Origin: Pseudomonadota bacterium
GTDB taxonomy: Bacteria > Pseudomonadota > Alphaproteobacteria > Caulobacterales > Caulobacteraceae
Assembly: GCA_023390245.1 (NCBI GenBank)
Contig: JAEWDF010000077.1
Location: 1 to 41,056 of the forward strand
Reading direction: 5' to 3'
DNA length: 41,056 bases
Position 1 is the first letter of the stretch, and the number at the start of each line of letters is the position of its first letter. Shown here piece by piece: positions 23,331-30,953 of this stretch. The position numbers were made by a program, and so were the translations under genes. Under the pieces are notes generated by a model. That model saw only the letters and a list, made by a program, of their open reading frames with translations, was not told the origin of the DNA and ran no database searches.

Positions 23331-25001
23331 ATGCTTCAGAACCTTGAGAATCTCGCCCGCGAGGCCCGGTCGTGGCCGTTCGAGCAAGCCCGCAACCTGC
23401 TGGCGCATGTGCTGAACAAGCGGCTGTCGGACGCGGAGCGCGACGCCGCCAAGCTGCTGATCGATGCGGGCAAGGCGGATGAGGCGCTGGCGACTTTCGA
23501 GGCGCTGCGCCGGCCGGTGATCCTGGAGACGGGCTATGGGCCGTCGGGCCTGCCGCACATGGGCACCTTCGGCGAGGTGGCGCGCACGACCATGGTGCGA
23601 AACGCCTTTCGCGCCCTGACGGGCGATCACTGGCCGACGCGGCTGATCGCCTTCAGCGACGACATGGACGGGCTGCGCAAGGTGCCCGAGGGTATTCCGA
23701 ACCCGGAAATGCTGCGCGAGGACCTGCACAAGCCCCTGACCCAGGTGCGGGATCCGTTCGGCACGCACGACAGTTTCGGCGCGCACAACAATGCGCGGCT
23801 GCGGGCGTTCCTGGATTCCTTCGGCTTCGACTACGAATTCCTGTCCTCGACCGAGCAATACAGGTCTGGCCGGTTCGATGCGGTGCTGCTGCGGATGCTG
23901 GAGCGGTTCGACGCGGTCATGGCCATCATGCTGCCGACCCTGGGCGAGGAGCGGCGGGCGACCTATTCGCCCTTCCTGCCGATCAGCCCCATCACCGGCC
24001 ATGTGCTGCAGGTCCCGACGCTGGAGCGGAATGTCGAAAAGGGGACGATCGTGTTCGACGATCCCGCCGGCGGGCGCACCGAGGTTCCGGTCACGGGCGG
24101 CCATGTGAAGCTGCAGTGGAAGCCCGACTGGGCTATGCGCTGGACGGCGCTGGACGTCGACTACGAGATGTCGGGCAAGGACCTGATCGAGAGCGTGCGG
24201 GAATCCTCCAAACTGTGCCGCGCGCTGGGCGGGGTTCCGCCGGAAGGGTTCAACTACGAACTGTTCCTCGACATCGAAGGCCGGAAGATATCCAAGTCCA
24301 AGGGCAACGGCCTGACGATGGAGGAGTGGCTGCGCTACGGCCCGCCGGAGAGCCTGAGCTGGTATATGTTCCAGAGCCCGAAGTCGGCCAAGAGCCTGCA
24401 CTTCGGCGTCATCCCCCGCGCGACCGACGACTGGATGCAGTTCGTCGAGGCCTACAGGACCCAGGAGCCGGCCAAGCGGATCGACAACGCCGTGTGGTCG
24501 ATCCATGCGGGCGAGCCGCCGGCGCGCACTTCGCCGGTCAGCTTCTCGCTGCTGCTGAACCTGGTGGGGGTGGCCAACGCGTCGACCAAGGACCAGTTGT
24601 GGGCCTATTTCGCCCGCTACCTGCCCGACGCGACGCCGGAGAGCGAGCCGCTGCTGGACCGGCTGATGGGCTATGCGCTGAACTATTACGAGGACTTCGT
24701 GAAGCCCTCCAAGGCTTATCGCCGGCCCGACGGCAGGGAGAAGGCGGCGCTTGAGGACCTGGCGGGACGGCTGAAGGCCCTGTCGGCGGACACGACCGAT
24801 GGCGAGGTCATCCAGAACGAGGTCTATGCGGTCGGCAAAGAACACGGGTTCGAGCCGCTCCGCGCCTGGTTCGCAGCGCTGTACGAGGTGCTGCTGGGCG
24901 CCAGCCAGGGGCCGCGCTTCGGCTCGTTCGCGGCCATCTACGGCCTGCCCCAGACGATCGAATTGATCGAGAAGGGCGCGAACGGGGACCTGGCGGGTTA
25001 G
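23331..25001 (+). CDS. lysK: Lysyl-tRNA synthetase, class I
   Basis: This class I LysRS, an archaeal-type enzyme also used by many alphaproteobacteria in place of the class II LysS, charges tRNA-Lys. The 556-aa protein has the class I signatures GPSGLPHMGTF (HIGH-like) and KISKSKGNGL (KMSKS-like), separated as expected, with SDDMDGLRKVPEG, YEMSGKDLI and the C-terminal helical anticodon-binding domain. No strong Shine-Dalgarno is seen before the ATG at 23331. It is followed by ~190 nt holding a small direct repeat. Confidence 0.96.
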   Translation: MLQNLENLAREARSWPFEQARNLLAHVLNKRLSDAERDAAKLLIDAGKADEALATFEALRRPVILETGYGPSGLPHMGTFGEVARTTMVRNAFRALTGDHWPTRLIAFSDDMDGLRKVPEGIPNPEMLREDLHKPLTQVRDPFGTHDSFGAHNNARLRAFLDSFGFDYEFLSSTEQYRSGRFDAVLLRMLERFDAVMAIMLPTLGEERRATYSPFLPISPITGHVLQVPTLERNVEKGTIVFDDPAGGRTEVPVTGGHVKLQWKPDWAMRWTALDVDYEMSGKDLIESVRESSKLCRALGGVPPEGFNYELFLDIEGRKISKSKGNGLTMEEWLRYGPPESLSWYMFQSPKSAKSLHFGVIPRATDDWMQFVEAYRTQEPAKRIDNAVWSIHAGEPPARTSPVSFSLLLNLVGVANASTKDQLWAYFARYLPDATPESEPLLDRLMGYALNYYEDFVKPSKAYRRPDGREKAALEDLAGRLKALSADTTDGEVIQNEVYAVGKEHGFEPLRAWFAALYEVLLGASQGPRFGSFAAIYGLPQTIELIEKGANGDLAG

Positions 25002-25046
25002 GGTTCTCTCTCTCATCCCGTCGCGCGGCTAGGTGCGGACGGCGTT

Positions 25047-25084
25047 GCTGCGCGAAGCGCCACGCCTCAAGCAGCGCGAAGCGC
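25047..25084. repeat. Short direct repeat downstream of lysK
   Basis: GCTGCGCGAAGCGC (25047-25060) and GCAGCGCGAAGCGC (25071-25084) are near-identical 14-mers, 10 nt apart. Each contains the hairpin-forming GCGCGAAGCGC. They are flanked by CGTTGC on the left and GCGCAAC on the right, forming loose outer inverted arms. Confidence 0.5.
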
Positions 25085-25191
25085 GGTAGGCGCAACAAAG
25101 ATGAACCGAAAATAACGGCGGGGCTCCGGGAGCCTTCAGCTTGGCCGGGGCATTCTCCTCTGCATCGACAACGCGATGACAGGAGAAAGCC

Positions 25192-25665
25192 ATGTCGAGC
25201 AAGTTTCTGAACACGGGTCTGGCCACGGCCGCGGCCCTGGCGGCCCTGGTCACCGCCGCGCCGATGAGCGCGCAGGCCCAGGCCAACGGCGTCACCAACT
25301 GCGACGCGCCCGGCGGGCGCCAGCAGGTCGGCGCCCTGATCGGCGGCGTCATCGGCGGCGTGGTCGGCTCCAACCTGGCCCGCAACGAGCGGACGCTGGG
25401 CACGGTGGTCGGCGCCGGCGCCGGCGCGGCGGCGGGTTCCTACGTCGGCTGCAACCAGCAGCGCGCCCGCGCCTCGGCCCAGTCGAACGCCAACATGTAC
25501 CGGGCCAGCTCGAACCTGCGCATCCGCAGCGGCCCGGGCACCAACTATCGCCAGGCCGGCAGCCTGTCGGCCGGCCAGCCCTTCACGGCGGTGGGATCGC
25601 AGGGCGAATGGATCCAGATCGCCGGCGGCGGCTGGGTGAACGCCCACTATGTGAGCGCCTACTAA
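25192..25665 (+). CDS. Exported SH3-domain protein with a glycine-zipper segment
   Basis: This 157-aa protein has a signal peptide (GLATAAALAALVTAAPMSAQAQA). A glycine-zipper hairpin (GALIGGVIGGVVGSNLA ... GTVVGAGAGAAAGSYVG) resembles the outer-membrane 17-kDa antigen type. The C-terminal bacterial SH3 domain reads ASSNLRIRSGPGTNYRQAGSLSAGQPF ... GEWIQIAGGGWVNAHYVSAY. The zipper suggests membrane association and the SH3 domain suggests peptidoglycan or protein binding in the periplasm. Two Cys flank the zipper. AGGAGAAAGCC precedes the ATG. It is monocistronic with a terminator at 25789. Confidence 0.9.
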   Translation: MSSKFLNTGLATAAALAALVTAAPMSAQAQANGVTNCDAPGGRQQVGALIGGVIGGVVGSNLARNERTLGTVVGAGAGAAAGSYVGCNQQRARASAQSNANMYRASSNLRIRSGPGTNYRQAGSLSAGQPFTAVGSQGEWIQIAGGGWVNAHYVSAY

Positions 25666-25788
25666 GCCGGCGATCCGCCGAGCGCAGAGTGGCGACGGCC
25701 GATCCGCCGGGGTTCAATCGCCCCATCCGGCCCCGGCGCCGGCCGTCACAGGGAAGGATCGCGGTTCGCCGCCTGATCTCCTCCCGTC

Positions 25789-25820
25789 AGCCCCGTCCGG
25801 TTCGCCGGGCGGGGCTCTTC
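25789..25820 (+). terminator. Terminator between the SH3 gene and the S24 regulator
   Basis: AGCCCCGTCCGG (25789-25800) pairs with CCGGGCGGGGCT (25805-25816) with one G·T pair and a TTCG tetraloop, followed by CTTCTATT. It ends at the S24 gene stop. Confidence 0.85.
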
Positions 25821-26452
25821 TATTGGCTGACCCAGAGGATGCGAGCCATCCATTCGATGTCGCGGCGCGCCGCGACGCGAGGCGGATAGGCCGGATTGAC
25901 CGAGGCGAGGGTCACGGCGCGGGCGGTCAGGCGCGCCACCTCCTTGGCGATGGTTTCCCCGGTCGTCAGCCGGACGACGACCCGGTCGCCGCGCCTGATG
26001 TCCGCAGCCTCCCGGTCGACCAGGACGCGATCGCCCTCGCGGTACAGGGGCGACATGGAATCGCCGGTGATGCGCAGGCTGAACAGGGACGCCTTCGGGC
26101 GGGGAAGTTCGGTCTGGTCCCAGTCGCCGACCGGCAGGCCCGCGTCGTCGAAGAAGCCGTCCTCTCCGGCCTTGGCCAGGCCCAGCAGGGGAATGACGGG
26201 CGCGGTCGCCGGCGCGTCGTCCGCCAGGGCGGCGAAGTCGGCCAGGGACGCCCCGGTCGCCTGGAGGATGCGCGTCAGGCTTTCCGTCGACGGCCAGCGG
26301 GGACGAGCCGGCTCGCCGGGGCCGAAACGCTTGGAAGGATTGAAGGCGGTGGCGTCCAGGCCCGCCCGGCGCGCCAGGCCCGATGGCGACAGGCCTTCCC
26401 GCCGCGCCAGGTTGTCGACGGCCTTCCAGAGTTTGGCGTGGGACAGGGGCAT
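25820..26452 (-). CDS. S24 family peptidase / helix-turn-helix repressor (LexA/CI-like, not LexA)
   Basis: This 210-aa regulator combines an N-terminal helix-turn-helix (KLWKAVDNLARREGLSPSGLARRAGLD) with a C-terminal S24 autoprotease. Catalytic features are present: the Ala-Gly cleavage site in LAKAGEDG, the nucleophile Ser (~132) in RITGDSMSPLYREGD and the general-base Lys (~169) in ETIAKEVARL. True LexA has a winged helix and a different N-terminus, so this is a separate CI-like regulator. The helix-turn-helix carries an insertion (FNPSKRFGPGEPARPRWPS) typical of a family I have seen annotated in Caulobacterales. Target genes are unknown. It is convergent with the SH3 gene. Confidence 0.88.
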   Translation of the reverse strand: MPLSHAKLWKAVDNLARREGLSPSGLARRAGLDATAFNPSKRFGPGEPARPRWPSTESLTRILQATGASLADFAALADDAPATAPVIPLLGLAKAGEDGFFDDAGLPVGDWDQTELPRPKASLFSLRITGDSMSPLYREGDRVLVDREAADIRRGDRVVVRLTTGETIAKEVARLTARAVTLASVNPAYPPRVAARRDIEWMARILWVSQ

Positions 26453-26507
26453 GGCCGCTCCGCGCGTGATTCGCGCGAGTCTAGGCTAGATGTTTAGGAA
26501 TGTCCGC

Positions 26508-26936
26508 CTATTCCAGCCCGGCGGCCTTGCGCTCCTGCCAGGCCCAGAAGGTGCCGACGATCATGGTGATGATGATCAGGTAGCCGATCACGTTCATCAC
26601 CGTATAGACGGAGGCGAGGGGCACGGGCTGTCGGGTCAGGATCACGACATGACCCATGACCGCGATCAGTTGCAGACCGCTGGCCCAGGCGGGCCAGGAC
26701 TGGCGATAGCGCCAGGCGATGCCGACGAAGACGAACAGCAGGAAGACGTCGATCAGCGCCATGCCGAGCGGCACGCCCTGAAGGCCCTGATTCTGCTGGA
26801 AGACGATCGAGGCGAACCAGGCGAGGAGATAGACCCCGGCGCCCAGGCGCTCGGCCGGGCCTCCCTTCAGGAAGGCGAACAGGGCCATGCCGAGCATGAA
26901 CACGGCGCCGACGACTGCATAGACGATGTTGAGCAT
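26508..26936 (-). CDS. Four- to five-helix membrane protein of unknown function
   Basis: This 142-aa protein is mostly hydrophobic. Helices can be traced at IVYAVVGAVFMLGMALFAF, GAGVYLLAWFASIVF, GMALIDVFLLFVFVGIAWRY, LQLIAVMGHVVIL and VIGYLIIITMIVGTFWAW, with a short charged C-tail (QERKAAGLE). I recognise no family. It has no close operon partner: the S24 gene begins 55 nt downstream on the same strand, and ~100 nt lie upstream. Confidence 0.75.
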   Translation of the reverse strand: MLNIVYAVVGAVFMLGMALFAFLKGGPAERLGAGVYLLAWFASIVFQQNQGLQGVPLGMALIDVFLLFVFVGIAWRYRQSWPAWASGLQLIAVMGHVVILTRQPVPLASVYTVMNVIGYLIIITMIVGTFWAWQERKAAGLE

Positions 26937-27040
26937 GGCAAAGCGCCCCCGCAGTTTCCCCGCGGGAGCGATAATGCCTCAAGTCAGGCCAAACGTGAAT
27001 GCGGCAAGGCGAAGCTTACCGCGAATTCACGCGAGACGCG

Positions 27041-27382
27041 TCAGGCGACGCGGGTCAGATGACCGACCGGCTTCGGATTCAGCCAGTCGTCCGGCTTGGC
27101 CACGGGGCCGGCGGCGTAGGTGCCCCAACCCATGCGCCGGTGGTCCTTCTGCATCTCGGCGTGGCAGGCGACGATGGATTCGCGCGCAGCGGCGAGGGCG
27201 GCGACGACTTCCATGGCCTTGGCCTGAGAGCCGGCGGCGGCGACGGGCGACAGCGACAGGGCCGCGCGGGCCCCGATGTAGGACTGCACCAGCGTGGTGG
27301 CCTGGGTGATGGCCGCGTCGATGGCGGCTTCCGTAGCGTAGAGATCGCCGGCGACGCCGTCGATGACTTCAACCCGATCCAT
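27041..27382 (-). CDS. Conserved-looking cytoplasmic protein of unknown function
   Basis: The start is taken at the ATG at 27382, preceded by GAGGGG. The ~113-aa product is mainly helical: VAGDLYATEAAIDAAITQATTLVQSYIGARAAL, then AMEVVAALAAARESIVACHAEMQKD, then GWGTYAAGPVAKPDDW. There is no signal peptide or membrane segment. The helical heptads suggest an oligomer or helical bundle. I believe similar proteins occur across Caulobacteraceae but know no function. An inverted repeat lies just upstream at 27404-27418. The upstream 200 nt are AT-richer than the genome norm and free of genes. Confidence 0.75.
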   Translation of the reverse strand: MDRVEVIDGVAGDLYATEAAIDAAITQATTLVQSYIGARAALSLSPVAAAGSQAKAMEVVAALAAARESIVACHAEMQKDHRRMGWGTYAAGPVAKPDDWLNPKPVGHLTRVA

Positions 27383-27403
27383 GAAAGACCCCTCAGAGCA
27401 TGG

Positions 27404-27418
27404 TTTACGAGATGTAAA
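27404..27418. promoter_or_regulatory. Operator-like inverted repeat upstream of the 27382 gene
   Basis: TTTAC (27404-27408) and GTAAA (27414-27418) form a perfect inverted repeat with a 5-nt spacer, 21 nt upstream of the start codon. The position would overlap or follow the promoter. No regulator can be named. Confidence 0.35.
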
Positions 27419-27639
27419 TCCTAACACGCTTTAACCGTGCCTGGTAGGGGCTTGTTCACCATTAACGCAATCGCGCGTTGAAGCGCCGCCGTCGAACGGG
27501 CGTTTGCGGAATGCGCGGAGGCGCCAGCGTAGGCGTTGATGGGGTCAGACCGGGATCGCGACCCTGGGTCCCGGGTTCGTCGTCCGAACGCCCCGGAAAG
27601 ACGATGCTGGAGGCGGGGAAACCCGAATGTCGATCGACC

Positions 27640-28038
27640 CTAGTCCCGGTCGTCGAGCAGGAAGTGCGCGGTCAGGGAGGCGATGGGCTGGTCGCGCGCC
27701 TCCTGCCAGGCCTGGGCCTCGACATGGGCGACACGGCGGCCGGCGCGGTTGATCCGGGCGCGGGCGAAGACGTCGGCGGGCCGACCGGTGCGCAGATAGG
27801 CGACGGTGACGTTGATGGGCCGGGGCAGGCGCGCGCCGGGGAAGGCCAGGGCGACCTGGGCCATGGCCGTCATCTCCAGCAGGGCGGCGGTCGAGCCGCC
27901 GTGCAGCGCCGGCAGCATCGGATTGCCGATCAGTCGGTCCTCGAACGGCATGACGACAGTCAGTTCGTCGCCGCTGACCCGGGTCTGGAGGTTGAGGAAG
28001 CGGGCGTAGGGCAGGCGGTCCAGCAGCGCGTCGCTCAT
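27640..28038 (-). CDS. PaaI-family hotdog thioesterase (second of a pair)
   Basis: This ~132-aa single hotdog-fold protein carries the acyl-CoA thioesterase motif LPALHGGSTAALLEMTAMA, the active-site HGG and catalytic acidic residue of the PaaI/YdiI group, plus INVTVAYLRTGRPADVFARA, the beta-sheet edge strand. It likely hydrolyses acyl- or aryl-acyl-CoA in the cytoplasm. Its ATG overlaps the stop of the neighbouring thioesterase gene (ATGA), so the pair is coupled and may form a hetero-oligomer. The stop codon coincides with a 19-nt motif also found at the aat stop. Confidence 0.88.
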   Translation of the reverse strand: MSDALLDRLPYARFLNLQTRVSGDELTVVMPFEDRLIGNPMLPALHGGSTAALLEMTAMAQVALAFPGARLPRPINVTVAYLRTGRPADVFARARINRAGRRVAHVEAQAWQEARDQPIASLTAHFLLDDRD

Positions 28039-28490
28039 GCCGCGGCCTCCGTCCGGATCGTCCGGTTCTGGTTCACGACATAGGCGGCCTGGGAGGCGGC
28101 GACGGGGTTGGAGGGGTCGTCCTCGAACGCCCAGCCGCGCACGAAGGCGATGGTCGGCGTCAGGCGGAAGCAGCGCGCCTGGGCCAGCAGGTCGCGTCCC
28201 GGCTCGGCCGCCCGCATGTAGTCGACGCGCAGGTCCAGGGTGGCGATGGGCTTGAAGGCGTCCATGGCGACCCAGACCGCCAGGCCGCCGACATGGTCCA
28301 GCAGGGTGGTGACCAGGCCGCCGGCCAGCACGCCGGTGTCCGGATCGCCCACCAGGTCGGGGCGGTAGGAAACGCGGATGCGCGGCGCGGCCTCGTCGTA
28401 CAGGCCCTCGAAGGCGAATCCCAGCGCATGGGTGTGCGCCGCGCCCGAAGCGAGCTGGGGCAGGATGTCCGTCAGGAAGGCGCCGGCCAT
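28035..28490 (-). CDS. PaaI-family hotdog thioesterase (first of a pair)
   Basis: This ~151-aa hotdog protein, paralogous in fold to the next gene, shows VLAGGLVTTLLDHVGGLAVW (active-site helix region; the HGG is replaced by AGG with Asp-His downstream), IATLDLRVDYMRAAEPGRDL and an extended C-terminus with SQAAYVVNQNRT. The start at 28490 follows GGAAAC. The frame reads on upstream into the opposite exonuclease gene, but that part is not coding. The two overlapping hotdog genes suggest a heteromeric enzyme. Substrate unknown. Confidence 0.85.
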   Translation of the reverse strand: MAGAFLTDILPQLASGAAHTHALGFAFEGLYDEAAPRIRVSYRPDLVGDPDTGVLAGGLVTTLLDHVGGLAVWVAMDAFKPIATLDLRVDYMRAAEPGRDLLAQARCFRLTPTIAFVRGWAFEDDPSNPVAASQAAYVVNQNRTIRTEAAA

Positions 28491-28565
28491 GCGGGTTTCC
28501 GTGTGATTCCGATGCCCCCACTGTAGGAAGCGCGACCGGACCGCGTCGAGGGCGTTAGAAGGGCC

Positions 28566-29597
28566 ATGATCCGACCCGAAGACCTGCTGCGCCCGACGCC
28601 CGCCGGCCTCTATTGCCCGCCCGGGGACTTCTACGTCGATCCGGTGCGGTCGGTGGATCGGGCGGTGATTACCCACGGCCATTCCGACCATGCGCGCGCC
28701 GGCCACGGCGTGGTGCTGGCCACGCGTCAGACGCTGGCCATCATGGCCGAGCGCTATGGCGACGACTTCGCCGGGCGCGAGCAGCCCGTGGCCTATGGCG
28801 AGACGACCGCGATCAACGGCGTCGATGTGCGCCTTGTCCCCGCCGGCCATGTGCTGGGCTCGGCCCAGGTGGAGGTGAAGTGGAAGGGCCTGACCATGGT
28901 GGTGTCGGGCGACTACAAGCGGCGGCGCGATCCGACCTGCGCTCCGTTCGAGCCGGTCCCGTGCCATGTCTTCATTTCGGAGGCGACCTTCGGCCTGCCG
29001 GTGTTCCGCCATCCGCCGGCGGAGGAGGAGGTGGGACGGCTGGTCCTGTCGCTGGCCCAGTTCCCGGGGCGGGCGCACCTGGTCGGAGCCTATGCGCTGG
29101 GCAAGGCGCAGCGGATCATCCGTCTGCTGCGCGAGGCGGGATGGAACCGGCCCATCCATGTCCACGGCGCGCTGGAGCGGCTGAACGCCCTGTACGAGCG
29201 CGAAGGCGTGGACCTGGGCGAGATCCTGCCGACGCGCGACCTGCCGCGCGGATCGCTGGCCGGGGAGGTGGCGATCGCGCCGCCGTCGGCGGTGCAGGAC
29301 CGCTGGGCGCGCAAGTTCGCCGAGCCGGTGACGGCCTTCGCCTCCGGCTGGATGGGAGTCAGAGCGCGGGCGCGGCAGAAGGGGGTGGAGTTGCCGCTGG
29401 TGGTGTCGGACCACGCCGACTGGACCGAGCTGACCGACACCTTCCTGGAACTGAAGCCGGAAGAGGTGTGGATCACCCACGGGCGCGAGGAGGGGCTGCT
29501 GCGCTGGGCCGAGCTGAACGGCATGAAGGGGCGGGCGCTGCGGCTGGTCGGCTATGACGAGGAGGACGACGAGGCGCTGGAGGTCCGGCCGGATTGA
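28566..29597 (+). CDS. Ligase-associated DNA exonuclease (metallo-beta-lactamase fold)
   Basis: This 343-aa metallo-beta-lactamase/beta-CASP protein is of the type annotated as ligase-associated DNA exonuclease or mRNA 3'-end-processing-like factor. The metal motif is THGHSDHA (HXHXDH), followed by PAGHVLGSAQVEV, VVSGDYK (metal Asp), ISEATFGLPVF, the beta-CASP segment GAYALGKAQRII and the late His in VVSDHADW and ITHGREEG. In most genomes it sits beside an ATP-dependent DNA ligase and a large helicase as a repair cassette; neither is present here. GAAGGG precedes the ATG. It is divergent from the thioesterase pair. Confidence 0.9.
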   Translation: MIRPEDLLRPTPAGLYCPPGDFYVDPVRSVDRAVITHGHSDHARAGHGVVLATRQTLAIMAERYGDDFAGREQPVAYGETTAINGVDVRLVPAGHVLGSAQVEVKWKGLTMVVSGDYKRRRDPTCAPFEPVPCHVFISEATFGLPVFRHPPAEEEVGRLVLSLAQFPGRAHLVGAYALGKAQRIIRLLREAGWNRPIHVHGALERLNALYEREGVDLGEILPTRDLPRGSLAGEVAIAPPSAVQDRWARKFAEPVTAFASGWMGVRARARQKGVELPLVVSDHADWTELTDTFLELKPEEVWITHGREEGLLRWAELNGMKGRALRLVGYDEEDDEALEVRPD

Positions 29598-29680
29598 CCG
29601 CCGTGTCCACGCCGGGGCTTTCCCTTCCGCGCGCGGCCCTCTATGTCCGCCCCTCACTTTTCGTATCGCTGGAGATCGCG

Positions 29681-30803
29681 ATGAGACCGGATGTCGAGGC
29701 CATGAAGGCCGACATCGAGCAGAGCGTCGCTCTGCTCAGGAGGCGTCTTTGACTGGGATGTCGCTCTAAGAAAGCTCGACGAGCTGAACGCGCGGGTCGA
29801 GGACCCGACCCTGTGGGACAATCCCGACGAGGCCCAGGCGGTCTCCAGAGACCGCTCACGCCTGGAAGGCCAGGTCAACGCCGTCAAGGAGATGGAGCAG
29901 GGCCTGGAGGACGGCGTCATGCTGGCCGAGATGGCGGACGAGGAGGGCGACGAAGCCGCCCTGGAAGACGCCCGCGCCCAGCTGAAGGCCATCAAGGACC
30001 GCGCCGCCCGCGCCGAGCTGGAAGCGCTGCTGTCGGGCGAGGCGGACGGCAACGACGCCTATCTGGAAGTCAACTCCGGCGCCGGCGGCACCGAGTCGAA
30101 CGACTGGGCCGGCATGCTGCTGCGGATGTATTCGCGCTGGGCCCGCGCGCACGGCTACGAGGTCGAGGTCGAGGCGGAGGAAGGCGGCGAACAGGCCGGC
30201 ATCAAGTCCGCCACCATCCAGGTGAAGGGGCCGAACGCCTATGGCTGGCTGAAGTCGGAATCAGGCGTTCACCGCCTGGTGCGGATCAGCCCCTATGACG
30301 CGGCGGCCAAGCGCCACACCAGCTTCGCCTCCATAGGCGTGTCGCCGGTGGTGGACGACGCCATCGAGATCGACATCAATCCGGCCGACGTGCGCACCGA
30401 CACCTATCGCGCCTCGGGCGCGGGCGGCCAGCACATCAACAAGACGGACTCGGCGGTGCGCCTGACGCACGTGCCGACCAACACCGTCGTGGCCTGCCAG
30501 GCGGGGCGGTCGCAGCACCAGAACCGCGAACAGGCGTGGAAGATGCTGCGGGCGCGGCTCTATGAGCTTGAGCTTCAGAAGCGCGAGGCGGCGGCGCAGG
30601 CGCTGGCGGACGCCAAGACCGACATCGGCTGGGGCCACCAGATCCGATCCTATGTCCTGCAGCCGTACCAGATGGTGAAGGACCTGCGGACCGAGGTGGA
30701 GACCTCGGACACCCAGGGCGTTCTGGACGGCGACCTGGACGCCTTCATGGGCGCGGCTCTGGCGGCGCGGGTCGGCGAGACGCGCGGATCGACGACGGAA
30801 TAG
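29681..30803 (+). CDS. prfB: Peptide chain release factor 2, with programmed +1 frameshift
   Basis: RF2 terminates translation at UGA and UAA. The gene consists of a 23-codon leader frame (29681-29749), an in-frame TGA at 29750-29752, and the main frame (29751-30803) reached by +1 slippage; together ~373 aa. The frameshift site has AGGAGG, a 3-nt gap and CTTTGAC, as in the E. coli autoregulatory site. The main frame has the usual N-terminal helical domain (LWDNPDEAQAVSRDRSRLEG), GAGGTESNDWAGMLLRMY, and the catalytic GGQ in RASGAGGQHINKTDSAVRL. The stop-codon-reading tripeptide is SPY here where E. coli RF2 has SPF (SPYDAAAKRHTSF). GGAGATCGCG precedes the ATG. Confidence 0.96.
29738..29753 (+). 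promoter_or_regulatory. prfB: prfB programmed frameshift site
   Basis: AGGAGG (29738-29743) acts as an internal Shine-Dalgarno, CGT follows, then the slip codon CTT (29747-29749) and TGA plus C. Low RF2 slows reading of the UGA and favours +1 slippage, giving autoregulation, as established in E. coli. Confidence 0.95.
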
Positions 30804-30916
30804 GCGAAGAATCCTTCCCCGCCTTGGGCCCGGACTTGTCTGGTCCAGCGTGTGCTTGCGGCTTGACGCCGCCGTTCCGGAGCTGTGGCCCCATCGCAGG
30901 TCGAACCCCGGAAAGG

Positions 30917-30953
30917 ACGGCCTAGGGTCGAATATCGACCGACCCTAGGCCGT
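30917..30953. terminator. 14-bp hairpin overlapping the aat stop codon
   Basis: ACGGCCTAGGGTCG (30917-30930) pairs perfectly with its complement at 30940-30953 around a 9-nt loop. The aat stop lies inside the right arm. There is no run of T on either side, so termination would not be the classical intrinsic type; RNA 3'-end stabilisation is an alternative. Confidence 0.55.

Noticed and set aside
28491..29657. Upstream extension of the thioesterase frame through the exonuclease gene
   Set aside because: The exonuclease motifs (HXHXDH and others) lie on the plus strand; the minus reading is Arg/Gln/His-rich shadow.
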